From: Mycobacterium montefiorense
Lineage (GTDB): Bacteria; Actinomycetota; Actinomycetes; Mycobacteriales; Mycobacteriaceae
Direction of reading: 5' to 3'
Assembly: GCF_003112775.1 (NCBI RefSeq)
Contig: NZ_BFCH01000021.1
Span: forward strand, 62,001 to 126,000
DNA: 64,000 nt
A program made the translations under genes and the position numbers. Positions 18,001 to 25,149 of the stretch are shown here, in pieces. The notes under the pieces were generated by a model. It was given only the letters and a program-made list of their open reading frames with translations, did not search any database and was not told the DNA's origin. The stretch's first letter is position 1, and each line of letters opens with the position of its first letter.

Positions 18001-19489
18001 GGAGGTCGCGCCCGACCACGGCGACGATCTTCCCGTCGGCCTGCAATTGCCGCACCGCGGCGAAGATCGCGAGATCGACGTCGTCATCGACGGGCAGCAG
18101 TTCGTCGAACGTTCCGCGCAGGTGGCCGGCATCGGCCCGATCCACCGACAGAAGTCTGAGATCCGCCGCCCGGGCCGCGGCGATCAGCGGCTCGGCGTAG
18201 GGGTCCGCATTGCGCGCCACGACGACCTCCAGGTCGCGCAACTCCGGCAGCTGATGCGCGGGCGAAAGAGCACACCCCGTGTGGACTCCAGCCCCGAGCA
18301 GACCGTCGGTGACATCGGTTTGCGCGCACTGCCACACCTTGGTGCGAAGTTCGCCGTCGACGCCGCTGATCTCAGCGACACGCAGGGTGTCGCCGATCAG
18401 CACCGCGGGGTCGACGATCAGCACGTCGACACCATCCAGGCGCCGGATCGCGTTGGGTTGCATCACCAGCGTGTGATGGTTGCGACTCAAGCCGGCGCAG
18501 AACGTCGTGGCAAACGACTCGCGGGCGTAGTTGAGCGCCCGCGGCGCGGCGACGATGACCGCTTCGCTGGCGAGCGCCGCACCGCCGCTGACCGCGAGCG
18601 CGATGGCGCCGGCAAGGCCCGCCGCGGTTGCTGCCCTGGCGTAGTTTTCCGACGCGGTGTCCGGAATCGGCCGGGGCCGGGAAGGCTGCGGGTGTGGCTC
18701 GCACTCGGCGCTGACCGCCAGCTGGGGCTCGTGCTCTTTCCAGGCGCCGACCGCCGACAGCGCTTCAATGAGGCGCAGGCTCCGAAGCAACATGTCGGCG
18801 GCGATCACCGACGGGGTGTGGCCGAGCGACTGCGTGATGGCAGTGCCCAATGCGAGCAGTGCGTCGGCGCGGGCCCGACCGAGGGATCGCTCGAACACCC
18901 TGCGAACGTCGGGCTGCGCCTCGGCGAAAATGGTCGCGGCGGCGAATGCCCGCGGCAGTCGGGGCACCCGCGTCACTTGCAGAAACACCGTCACACCCAG
19001 CGACACAGCCTTGGCCCCCAACAGGCTCGCCCGATTGACGACCTCGGCGCCATCTCCGGGGATGTCGATCACCGGCAACTGGCCCGGTCGCCGCGACCCG
19101 GACTCGTCGCTCGGCTCGGATTTCTGGGCGACGGCGCACTCGATGGCGTCCACCATCAGGGCAAGATCGTCGACGCTGGGCCCGTCTGCATCGATGTCGA
19201 CGACCAGGCGCGAAAGCGGCCAGTTCACCTGTGTGCGCGCAACGCCGGTGGTGTTGCCGATTGTCTTCGCCAGGGCGGTTGCGTACTCGCACGAGCGGGC
19301 CCCCTCGGGCATGCGCAGCTCGATCCACCCTCGGCCATTACCGGCCCACCTGCGGCGCGGACGCTCACCGCCCAACAACTCAGCTGCCGCGGCCGCGCCG
19401 CCCTTGACCACCATACGAAGCCCCGAGACGATCGGCTCTATGCGCATATTTGTGCTGTTACGCCCTCTCCTGATAGTTAGCTTTGACAT
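15026..19489 (-). CDS. ctpI: CtpI-type cation-transporting P-type ATPase
   Basis: A 1487-residue P-type ATPase with an unusually long N-terminal part of nearly 700 residues. This includes a ferredoxin-like region (about 40-125) without a CxxC metal motif. The transport core is complete: TGES in the actuator (near residue 775), PEGLP in a core membrane helix, DKTGT with the phosphorylated Asp at residue 932, and GDGANDAAA near residue 1186. C-terminal membrane helices follow. Length and layout match mycobacterial CtpI (about 1,600 residues in M. tuberculosis) with a shorter N-terminus. The transported ion is not established. The ATG at 19489 has no good ribosome site; an in-frame ATG at 19447 lies downstream of AGGAGAGGG and is an alternative start. 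Confidence 0.9.
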   Translation of the reverse strand: MSKLTIRRGRNSTNMRIEPIVSGLRMVVKGGAAAAAELLGGERPRRRWAGNGRGWIELRMPEGARSCEYATALAKTIGNTTGVARTQVNWPLSRLVVDIDADGPSVDDLALMVDAIECAVAQKSEPSDESGSRRPGQLPVIDIPGDGAEVVNRASLLGAKAVSLGVTVFLQVTRVPRLPRAFAAATIFAEAQPDVRRVFERSLGRARADALLALGTAITQSLGHTPSVIAADMLLRSLRLIEALSAVGAWKEHEPQLAVSAECEPHPQPSRPRPIPDTASENYARAATAAGLAGAIALAVSGGAALASEAVIVAAPRALNYARESFATTFCAGLSRNHHTLVMQPNAIRRLDGVDVLIVDPAVLIGDTLRVAEISGVDGELRTKVWQCAQTDVTDGLLGAGVHTGCALSPAHQLPELRDLEVVVARNADPYAEPLIAAARAADLRLLSVDRADAGHLRGTFDELLPVDDDVDLAIFAAVRQLQADGKIVAVVGRDLRNAFAAADLSLAVWVAGRAPAWTADILMPDLKVACRIIDAIPAAKSAARRGVELAAAGTVLGSLTLLPGVRAAGVRPSIAAAALALIPGYMIGRGVAMQPDPAAAANNEWHALDVDQAQEHIRLLFSDLASPAAVAAQARLPKTRMQALAANFADSSRDVVEAMWHEMQDPLTPILATGALASALIGSPIDGALVGIVLLGSAAISAAQRLSSDRQLAKMLNAQTPPARVSTGLGQFELVAAEHLTPGTIIEVRAGEVVPADARVLNAVAVEVDESSLTGESLPVTKNPAPTPGRPLAERACMLYEGSTVLSGVCGAVVVAVGDATAAGRAMALAPRRRDEVGLHAQLAAVTAKVLPWTLTGGVGVLATALLRGSGIKEAVTSGVYCAVAAVPEGLPLVATLAQREAARRLSERNVLVRAPRSVETLGRVEVVCFDKTGTLSENRLVVTDVSAQPGFDEDAILERAALATPVALTEHAPLQATDAAVVNRAGSQPRRDRELPFRAGRAYAAGLDGDTLAVKGGPEVVLSACVEGRDDDLREDLLAHVHDMATRGLRVIAVADRTLTEDELAVAQEKGLEPLCRSGLRLLGFLGITDTPRPGARELLVGLAKRDIGARVITGDHPATARAIAREIGLDVADDCIITGARWERLSIAERAEVVKDNVIYARMSPEQKVQIVQQISNSGVVTAMVGDGANDAAAIRAAAVGVGVSSHGSDPARGAADVVLTEGRVGSLLDAIEEGHRLWQQAQAAVAMLLGGNAGEVAFNMYGTMVRGVAPLTARQILLVNILTDVFPTTAVAVSAVRNMRPPSERGINMADLMQTVAIRGAATTVGASASWSLATFTRAAPQRAATVGLVGLVTTQLGQTLLESRDPLVIGTCAATFVTMGALITTPGLSQLVGCVPLGPLGWIEGVAPAVALTVLTAAKPDLLLRMASRIGKRVSKYGGEADRALAGIVGSLTAWAQELPGMDGGNGAKAVPAPQLELAPAG

Positions 19490-19556
19490 TGCAGATTCAC
19501 GCTGCAGACTCGCTGAAGTTGTACGTGCGTGCTATACACCGTAGGGACAGAGAGGA

Positions 19557-19574
19557 TCTAAGAAGCAACTTAGA
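19557..19574. promoter_or_regulatory. inverted repeat upstream of the divergent small gene and ctpI
   Basis: TCTAAG-AAGCAA-CTTAGA has perfect 6-bp arms and lies in an A-rich 155-base gap between ctpI and the gene at 19645. It is a candidate operator. No further signal in the gap is convincing. Confidence 0.3.
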
Positions 19575-19644
19575 GAATCTGAAAAGTAAACGGACAACGA
19601 ATAATTGGCCACGCGCGCAACGAAACGAATATTGGGAGAGCACA

Positions 19645-19926
19645 GTGACGCTCATCGAACGAGCCACCAGGTCGGCCAACTCGGTTGCCGACCAGACCGT
19701 TTCCACAGTTAGCCAGATCGGCACCGCGATCGCCGAGGGTGTGGTCGTCACAACGAGAGACATTCGTACCGGGATGCGCGAAGGCCACATCCGCCCGCGG
19801 ACCGCTGTCGTCGCCGCGGCGGTCGGCCTGATCGCCGTCGTCGAATGGCCCGTCCTGCTTGCCGCCGGCGGCGCCGCCGCGCTCGCCGGCAAACTCAAGA
19901 ATCGGCCCCCCGAGGCCGCGCAATAG
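19645..19926 (+). CDS. small membrane protein of unknown function divergent from ctpI
   Basis: The GTG at 19645 is chosen because GGGAGAG lies 4 bases upstream; an in-frame start at 19483 is less likely. The 93-residue product begins with an amphipathic Thr/Ser/Val-rich segment. A hydrophobic region at about residues 52-80 (AVVAAAVGLIAVVEWPVLL followed by a GGAAALAG turn) would span or dip into the membrane, and the tail is basic. The VGLxAVVExP-GG core resembles that of the small protein downstream of ctpI. It may be an accessory or regulatory peptide of the ATPase, but this is inferred only from position and the shared motif. Confidence 0.65.
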   Translation: MTLIERATRSANSVADQTVSTVSQIGTAIAEGVVVTTRDIRTGMREGHIRPRTAVVAAAVGLIAVVEWPVLLAAGGAAALAGKLKNRPPEAAQ

Positions 19927-20051
19927 CGATCCGACCCAACCCGCGGCGGCCGGGGCGCGCAGTCCCGGCCGGTCCCGCACGGCGCGAAGATACGCGCGGT
20001 AACCTCATTCTCGATGCGCACGCATGCGCAACGGAAGGGGATCTAGCGCTG

Positions 20052-21080
20052 ATGACCGCCCCCAGTGATGAAGCCGAAGTGACGCGCGGTGACCGCTTTA
20101 TCAAGACGGCCGTGGAGATCCTGCGCGAGACCGGTCGCACTGACTTCACCGTGCAGGAGATCGTCGCCCGCTCCAAAACCTCGCTGCGGGCCTTCTACCA
20201 GCATTTCAGCAGCAAGGATGAGCTGCTGCTGGCGCTGTTCGACCGGACCATTTCACAGTCGGTGCTGAGCTGGCGTGCCGAGGCCGCCGGGCTGGACAGC
20301 ACGTCCGCACTGAAGCTGTTGATCGACCGAATCAGCCAGCAACCGGAATCAAGCACCCAGGACAGCCTGAACCGGGCGCTGGGTCTCTACAACCAGCATC
20401 TGGCCGAGACGCGTCCCCGCGAATATGCGCGGGTGCTGTCCCCGTTGCACCAACTGGTCCGCGACATCGTGGGGCAAGGCATCACCGAGGGCGTGTTCAA
20501 CCCGGGCCTCGATGTCGCGGCGTCGGCCGCGATTGTGATGCAGGCGATCATGGGAGCGCAGCGTTTGCATTGGCTGGGCACCGAATTGAACGGAGCACCG
20601 GTCGATACCGGCCAGCTGTACGACTTCCTCACCCGCGCGTTGGGCATCCGGGAAACCGACGACGAAATAAGCAAGCCGACGCTGGCCGAGCTATTCGCCC
20701 AAATCGGCCTGCGTGCGGGCTCACGCAATGGCGAATTCGCCATGACGATGCCCGTAAGTCCGCATGTAGTAAACACTTCCGGTGCATTGCAGGGCGGCCT
20801 GATTGCCACGCTTGTCGACGTGGCGGGCGGACAGTTCGGACTGGATTTTCTTCAGCCGGGCACCACGATGACGACCGCGGATCTGTTCGTCCGCTACCTG
20901 CGGCCGATCCGGCAGGGTGCCGCGCTGGCGGTGCCCCGGATGCTGCGAGCCGGCCGCCGGGCGATGGTCATGCAAGTCGATATCTACGGCGACGGCGAAG
21001 ACGAAGTCGCCGCAACCGCGACGGTCAATTTCGCCATCATCAACGGCGCGACACCGAAGGGCCTGCGGGCGGACACCTAG
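20052..21080 (+). CDS. TetR family regulator fused to a hotdog (PaaI-like thioesterase) domain
   Basis: The 342-residue product from the ATG at 20052 has an N-terminal TetR DNA-binding domain (about residues 10-60: FIKTAVEILRETG, FTVQEIVARSKTSLRAFYQHF) and helical ligand domain to about 205. A hotdog domain follows (about 225-335) with PHVVNTSGALQGGLIATLVD, matching the HGG-type region of PaaI thioesterases, and VRYLRPIRQG. The usual active-site HG is replaced by LQGG, so the domain may bind rather than cleave acyl-CoA. A TetR protein with its own acyl-CoA-type sensor is unusual. A perfect inverted repeat lies just downstream, ahead of the next gene, and may be its operator. Confidence 0.85.
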   Translation: MTAPSDEAEVTRGDRFIKTAVEILRETGRTDFTVQEIVARSKTSLRAFYQHFSSKDELLLALFDRTISQSVLSWRAEAAGLDSTSALKLLIDRISQQPESSTQDSLNRALGLYNQHLAETRPREYARVLSPLHQLVRDIVGQGITEGVFNPGLDVAASAAIVMQAIMGAQRLHWLGTELNGAPVDTGQLYDFLTRALGIRETDDEISKPTLAELFAQIGLRAGSRNGEFAMTMPVSPHVVNTSGALQGGLIATLVDVAGGQFGLDFLQPGTTMTTADLFVRYLRPIRQGAALAVPRMLRAGRRAMVMQVDIYGDGEDEVAATATVNFAIINGATPKGLRADT

Positions 21081-21104
21081 CCCGATTCACGTTGTTGTAC
21101 GTAA

Positions 21105-21123
21105 GTGGTAACGTCATTACCAC
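21105..21123. promoter_or_regulatory. operator-like perfect inverted repeat
   Basis: GTGGTAA-CGTCA-TTACCAC has perfect 7-bp arms with a 5-base spacer. It lies 33 bases upstream of the amidohydrolase start and 25 bases after the TetR-hotdog stop. Size and symmetry suit a TetR dimer, so autonomous local control is likely but unproven. Confidence 0.55.
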
Positions 21124-21155
21124 ACACTGAGAATCCAGCCCTCAAGGAGATCGCC

Positions 21156-22361
21156 ATGCCGTCTCGCGAACTTTCCTTCCCCGTGTTCGACGCCGACAAC
21201 CACATGTACGAGTCGGAGGAGGCACTGACCAAATTCCTTCCGGAGAACCGCAAGCGCGTCATCGACTACGTCCAGGTCCGCGGCCGGACAAAGATCGTGG
21301 TCCGCGGCCACATCAGCGAGTACATTCCCAACCCGACCTTCGAGAAGGTAGCCAAGCCCGGCGCTCAAGAGGACTACTTCCGCAACGGCGCGCAGGGCAA
21401 GACCTACCGCGAGATCCTCGGCGAGCCGATGAAGGCGATTCCCGCGTTCCGCGAGCCCGGTGCGCGCCTCGAGGTGATGGACGAGCTCGGCATCGACTAC
21501 GCGCTGATGTTCCCGACGCTGGCCAGCCTGGTCGAAGAGCGCATGAAGGATGACCCGGAGATGACCCACGACGTCATCCACGCGCTCAACGAGTGGATGC
21601 ATGAGCAGTGGTCGTTCAACCACAAGGACCGCATCTTCGCTACCCCGGTGATCACCCTGCCGATCGTCGAGCGCGCGCTCGAGGAGCTCGAATGGTGTCT
21701 GGAGCGCGGCGCCCGCACCGTGCTGGTCCGGCCGGCGCCCGTACCCGGTTTCAAGGGCAGTCGCTCCTTTGGACTCGAGGAGTTCGACCCGTTCTGGCAG
21801 GCGTGCATCAAGGCCGGCATCCCGGTCTCGATGCACGCCTCCGACAGTGGCTACTCCGAATTCGCCAACGTGTGGGAACCCGGCGACGAGTTCCTGCCCT
21901 TCAAGCCGACCGCGTTCCGCAGCTTTGCGATGGGGCACCGGCCGATCCTGGACGCGATGGGTGCGTTGGTGTGTCACGGCGCGCTGTCGCGTAACCCGGA
22001 GCTGCGGATCCTGTCGATCGAGAACGGCGCCGACTGGGTGCCGGATCTGTTCAAAGGACTCAAGGGCGTCTAAAAGAAGATGCCGCAGGCCTTTCTCGAG
22101 GACCCGGTCGAGGCCTTCAAGCGCTGCGTCTACATCACCCCGTTCTGGGAGGACCGGTTCACCGAGATCGTCAACATGGTCGGCACCGACCGGGTGCTGT
22201 TCGGATCCGACTGGCCCCACCCCGAGGGACTCAAGGATCCGATCAGCTTCGTAGACGAGCTCACCGACTTCAGCGAAGAGGACGTCGCCAAGATCATGGG
22301 CGGCAACTTGATGCAGCTGATGAAGGTCTCCAGGCCGGCCCGAAAGCCGGTCTCCGCCTGA
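21156..22361 (+). pseudogene. amidohydrolase family (metal-dependent TIM barrel) interrupted by one in-frame TAA
   Basis: The start ATG at 21156 follows AAGGAGATCGCC, a strong ribosome site. The N-terminal piece (305 residues, to the TAA at 22071-22073) has the metal-site beginning FDADNHMYES. Reading continues in the same frame after the TAA as KKMPQAFLEDPV and ends at 22361 with the conserved GSDWPHPEG motif that supplies the last metal or catalytic Asp. The split is therefore a single in-frame stop, most simply TAC (Tyr) to TAA, in a 401-codon gene. The truncated product lacks an essential motif and should be inactive unless the stop is suppressed or is a sequencing error. It belongs to the decarboxylase/hydrolase group of amidohydrolases also found at 28833, 30005 and 62102. 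Confidence 0.8.
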
Positions 22362-22377
22362 TCCTGCACGCCGCATC

Positions 22378-22424
22378 GCCCGCCTCCGACCGACATACCG
22401 CCGAGTTGTCGCTCGGAGGCGGGC
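22378..22424 (+). terminator. hairpin terminator after the amidohydrolase
   Basis: Perfect 12-bp arms GCCCGCCTCCGA and TCGGAGGCGGGC enclose a 23-base loop, 17 bases after the gene end, and are followed by ATTGTTATAT. The remaining 140-base gap to the STAS gene holds only an 11-bp palindrome (CCAAGGCTTGG at 22443). Confidence 0.7.
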
Positions 22425-22564
22425 ATTGTTATATGTCCAGGTCCAAGGCTTGGCTCTAGACGCGGCGTTGCGGCTTGCTATAGAAAAGAAGCTTCCCTCC
22501 GAACAAGAATGTCGTCGCCGGCGTCCCGCACGGTCTCGTTGACGCGACCGGTTAGGAGCGCACG

Positions 22565-22996
22565 ATGAATCTGGCTTCGATCGAGTCCTCGGTGACCAGA
22601 GTGACGCTAAGCCCCCGGCTGGTCTCCGAACTCGGTGATCCGCACAGCACATTGCGGGCAGCGACCCAGCGCAGCGGCACGGTGGTCATCATTCGCGCCG
22701 GTGGTGAGGTTGACGGCGCCAACGAGGACACTTGGCGTTGCCTCGTCGAGGAGGCGGCCGCCGTCGCGACCACACCGGGTCCATTCATCGTCGACATCAA
22801 TGGCCTCGATTTCATAGGTTGCGGTGCGTTCGCCGTGCTGGCCGCCGAATCGGAACGGTGCCGCGATCGCGGCATCGCAGTGCGGCTGGTCAGCTGCGAC
22901 CCTGGCGTTGCCCGGACCATCCAGGCCTGCAATCTCGGCCGCGTACTGCCCCTGCATCCGACGATCGACACGGCGCTGGCAACGACAGTCGCGTGA
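22565..22996 (+). CDS. rsfA: STAS domain anti-sigma-factor antagonist, RsfA-like
   Basis: This 143-residue protein has one STAS domain (about residues 38-140: VVIIRAGGEVDGAN, then DINGLDFIGCGAFAVLAA). The usual phosphorylated Ser of the DSSG loop is replaced; the loop reads GCGA with a Cys. Five cysteines are present. In M. tuberculosis, RsfA (Rv1365c) is a redox-controlled antagonist of the sigma-F anti-sigma factor and is a neighbour of Rv1364c. Here too the next gene is an Rv1364c-like protein, so this is probably the RsfA equivalent and controlled by oxidation rather than phosphorylation. AGGAG precedes the ATG. The symbol rests on synteny and the Cys substitution. Confidence 0.7.
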   Translation: MNLASIESSVTRVTLSPRLVSELGDPHSTLRAATQRSGTVVIIRAGGEVDGANEDTWRCLVEEAAAVATTPGPFIVDINGLDFIGCGAFAVLAAESERCRDRGIAVRLVSCDPGVARTIQACNLGRVLPLHPTIDTALATTVA

Positions 22997-22997
22997 G

Positions 22998-23030
22998 ACG
23001 AGCCGCTGGCTCGTGGCCCGCTGACGGGCC
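22998..23030 (+). terminator. tandem hairpins after the STAS gene
   Basis: Two adjacent perfect stem-loops, ACGAGCC-GCT-GGCTCGT and GGCCCG-CTGA-CGGGCC, begin one base after the stop. They look like a double terminator without a T-run. Confidence 0.55.
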
Positions 23031-23047
23031 GTTAGCAAACTGATGCA

Positions 23048-23093
23048 CGACACACCCGCCGGCCATTGCTAATCTGATAACTTGCGTGTGTCG
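23048..23093. promoter_or_regulatory. widely spaced inverted repeat upstream of the PAS-phosphatase gene
   Basis: Perfect 8-bp arms CGACACAC and GTGTGTCG are separated by 30 bases that include an AT-rich segment able to hold a promoter. They may be paired regulator half-sites or the stem of a leader hairpin. Evidence is the symmetry only. Confidence 0.3.
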
Positions 23094-23169
23094 AATAAGC
23101 CCCGCGCAGTGCCGGATTTCTCGGTCCATAGAAAGGCCCGCAGGGAGGCTCCGTAGGAGGGACGGCCAT

Positions 23170-25134
23170 ATGGTGGCCGAAAAGGACTGGGACAAAATTG
23201 TCGGTACGGCTGACGACGTACGCCGCACCTTCGAGAAGGTCCCCGCGATGTTGGTCGGCCTGCAAGAGCCCGAGCATCGCTTCGTCGCGGCCAACGCGGC
23301 CTACCGTGCCTTGAATCCGGCGTTCAACCCGGTGGGAATGTCGGCTCGCGACGTCTATCCCGAACTCGAGAGCCAACAGATTTTCCAGATGCTCGACCGG
23401 GTCTATCAGACCGGTGAGCGGCAATCCGGCGCGGAGTGGCGGCTACAGGCCGACTTCGAGGGTTCGGGAGTCGAGGAGAGGTACTTCGACTTCCTCGTCA
23501 CCGCGCGCCGCGGACCGGACGGCTCGATCGAGGGTGTGCAGATCATCTTCGACGACGTCACCGAGCGCGTGCACGCGCGGTCGGCTACCGAAACGCGCAT
23601 CGAGGAACTCTCCGAGCGCTACCGCAACGTCCGCGATTCCGCCATCGTCATGCAGCAAGCGCTGCTCGCCTCGTCCGTGCCCGTCGTTCCCGGCGCCGAC
23701 ATCACCGCGCAGTACCTGGTCGCCACGGAGGACACCGCGGCCGGCGGGGACTGGTTTGACGCGATACCCCTCGGGGACCGGCTGGTGCTCGTCGTCGGCG
23801 ACGTAGTCGGCCACGGCGTCGAAGCCGCGGCGGTGATGTCGCAACTGCGCACCGCGTTGCGCATGCAGATATCGCAGGGCCACACCATCACCGAAGCGCT
23901 CGAGGCAGTCGACCGCTTCCATGAGCACGTACCGGGATCCAACTCGGCCACCTTGTGCGTCGGGTCGCTCGACTACACCACGGGAGAATTCCAGTACTGC
24001 ACCGCAGGTCATCCGCCGCCGCTATTGGTGGCCGCCAACGCGACCGCACGTTACGTGGAACCTTCCGGCGCTGGCCCGCTCGGCACCACCGTCGGATTTC
24101 CGGTCCGCACCGAAATGCTCGGCATCGGCGACTCGATCCTGTTCTATTCCGACGGCCTGATCGAGCGGCCCGGCCGGCCACTGGGCGCAAGCACCGCGGA
24201 ATTCGCCGACCTGACCGCCAACATCGCCGCCGGCATCGGCGGCTTTGTCATCGACGCACCGACACGAACCATCGACCGCATCTGCTCGGAGACGCTCGAA
24301 TTGCTGCTCCGGTCAACCGGTTACAGCGATGACGTGACACTGCTCGCGGCGCAACGGCGCACCCCGCCGGCGCCGTTGCACATGACGCTGGACGCAACGA
24401 TCCACGCAGCACGCAGCGTGCGCTCCCGGCTGCGCACCTGGCTATCGGAGGTCGGCGCCGACGCCGACGACATCTCCGACGTGGTGCATGCAATCTCCGA
24501 ATTCGTGGAGAATGCGGTCGAACATGGTTACGGCACCCAGGTTTCCGAAGGTGTCGTCGTCGAGGCATCGCTGTCCGGCGATGGCAACCTGCATGCCGCG
24601 GTGATCGACCGCGGACAGTGGAAGGATCACCGTGAAGGCGAACAGGGTCGTGGGCGCGGACTTGCGATGGCCGAGGCCCTGGTTTCCCAGGCGCTCATCA
24701 CCCGCAGCGACCACGGAACGACGGCCAGCGTGACGCACCGGCTGTCGCGACCGGCGAACTTCGTCACCGACACGATCGTCAGCCGGGCCACCTACCGGCG
24801 GGCCGTCGACAACGAATTCGTATCAACGGTCCGCGATGCCGGCCACATCGTGGTCAGCGGTGACGTCGACTCCAACACCGCGTCCACGCTGGACCGCCTG
24901 ATCGCAGTCGAAAGCTGCTCGGGCATAGCACCTTTGACGATCGACCTCAGTGCGGTCACGCACCTGGGGTCGGCGGGCGTCAGCGCGCTGGCCGCTGCCC
25001 GCAACCGGGCTAGCAGACAGGGCGGCGGCTGCGTACTGATCGCCCAGCCGGGAAGCCCGGCCCACCACATTTTGTCGATGGTCCAGATACCTGTCGAAAG
25101 CGGAGATAGCGAGAACGTCTTCGCGCAGGACTAG
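23170..25134 (+). CDS. PAS - PP2C phosphatase - HATPase kinase - STAS multidomain sigma-factor regulator (Rv1364c-like)
   Basis: The ATG at 23170 follows AGGAGGG. The 654-residue protein matches M. tuberculosis Rv1364c in length and domain order. A PAS sensor lies at about 20-140. A SpoIIE-type PP2C phosphatase follows (about 165-395) with metal motifs AGGDWFDA, VVGDVVGHG and FYSDGLIE. An RsbW-like histidine-kinase-fold anti-sigma domain (about 410-545) has the N-box EFVENAVEHGYG and GRGLAMAEALV. A C-terminal STAS domain (about 560-654) has HLGSAGV and keeps a Ser at the phosphorylation site. One chain thus carries sensor, phosphatase, kinase and antagonist and would control a stress sigma factor such as SigF. 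Its neighbour is the RsfA-like gene. Confidence 0.9.
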   Translation: MVAEKDWDKIVGTADDVRRTFEKVPAMLVGLQEPEHRFVAANAAYRALNPAFNPVGMSARDVYPELESQQIFQMLDRVYQTGERQSGAEWRLQADFEGSGVEERYFDFLVTARRGPDGSIEGVQIIFDDVTERVHARSATETRIEELSERYRNVRDSAIVMQQALLASSVPVVPGADITAQYLVATEDTAAGGDWFDAIPLGDRLVLVVGDVVGHGVEAAAVMSQLRTALRMQISQGHTITEALEAVDRFHEHVPGSNSATLCVGSLDYTTGEFQYCTAGHPPPLLVAANATARYVEPSGAGPLGTTVGFPVRTEMLGIGDSILFYSDGLIERPGRPLGASTAEFADLTANIAAGIGGFVIDAPTRTIDRICSETLELLLRSTGYSDDVTLLAAQRRTPPAPLHMTLDATIHAARSVRSRLRTWLSEVGADADDISDVVHAISEFVENAVEHGYGTQVSEGVVVEASLSGDGNLHAAVIDRGQWKDHREGEQGRGRGLAMAEALVSQALITRSDHGTTASVTHRLSRPANFVTDTIVSRATYRRAVDNEFVSTVRDAGHIVVSGDVDSNTASTLDRLIAVESCSGIAPLTIDLSAVTHLGSAGVSALAAARNRASRQGGGCVLIAQPGSPAHHILSMVQIPVESGDSENVFAQD

Positions 25135-25149
25135 CGGGGCAGACCGCAA

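Noticed and set aside
19541..19556. DosR-box-like sequence (GGGACAGAGAGGATC) before the small gene at 19645
   Set aside because: Only the GGGAC half agrees with the DosR consensus; the second half-site is absent.
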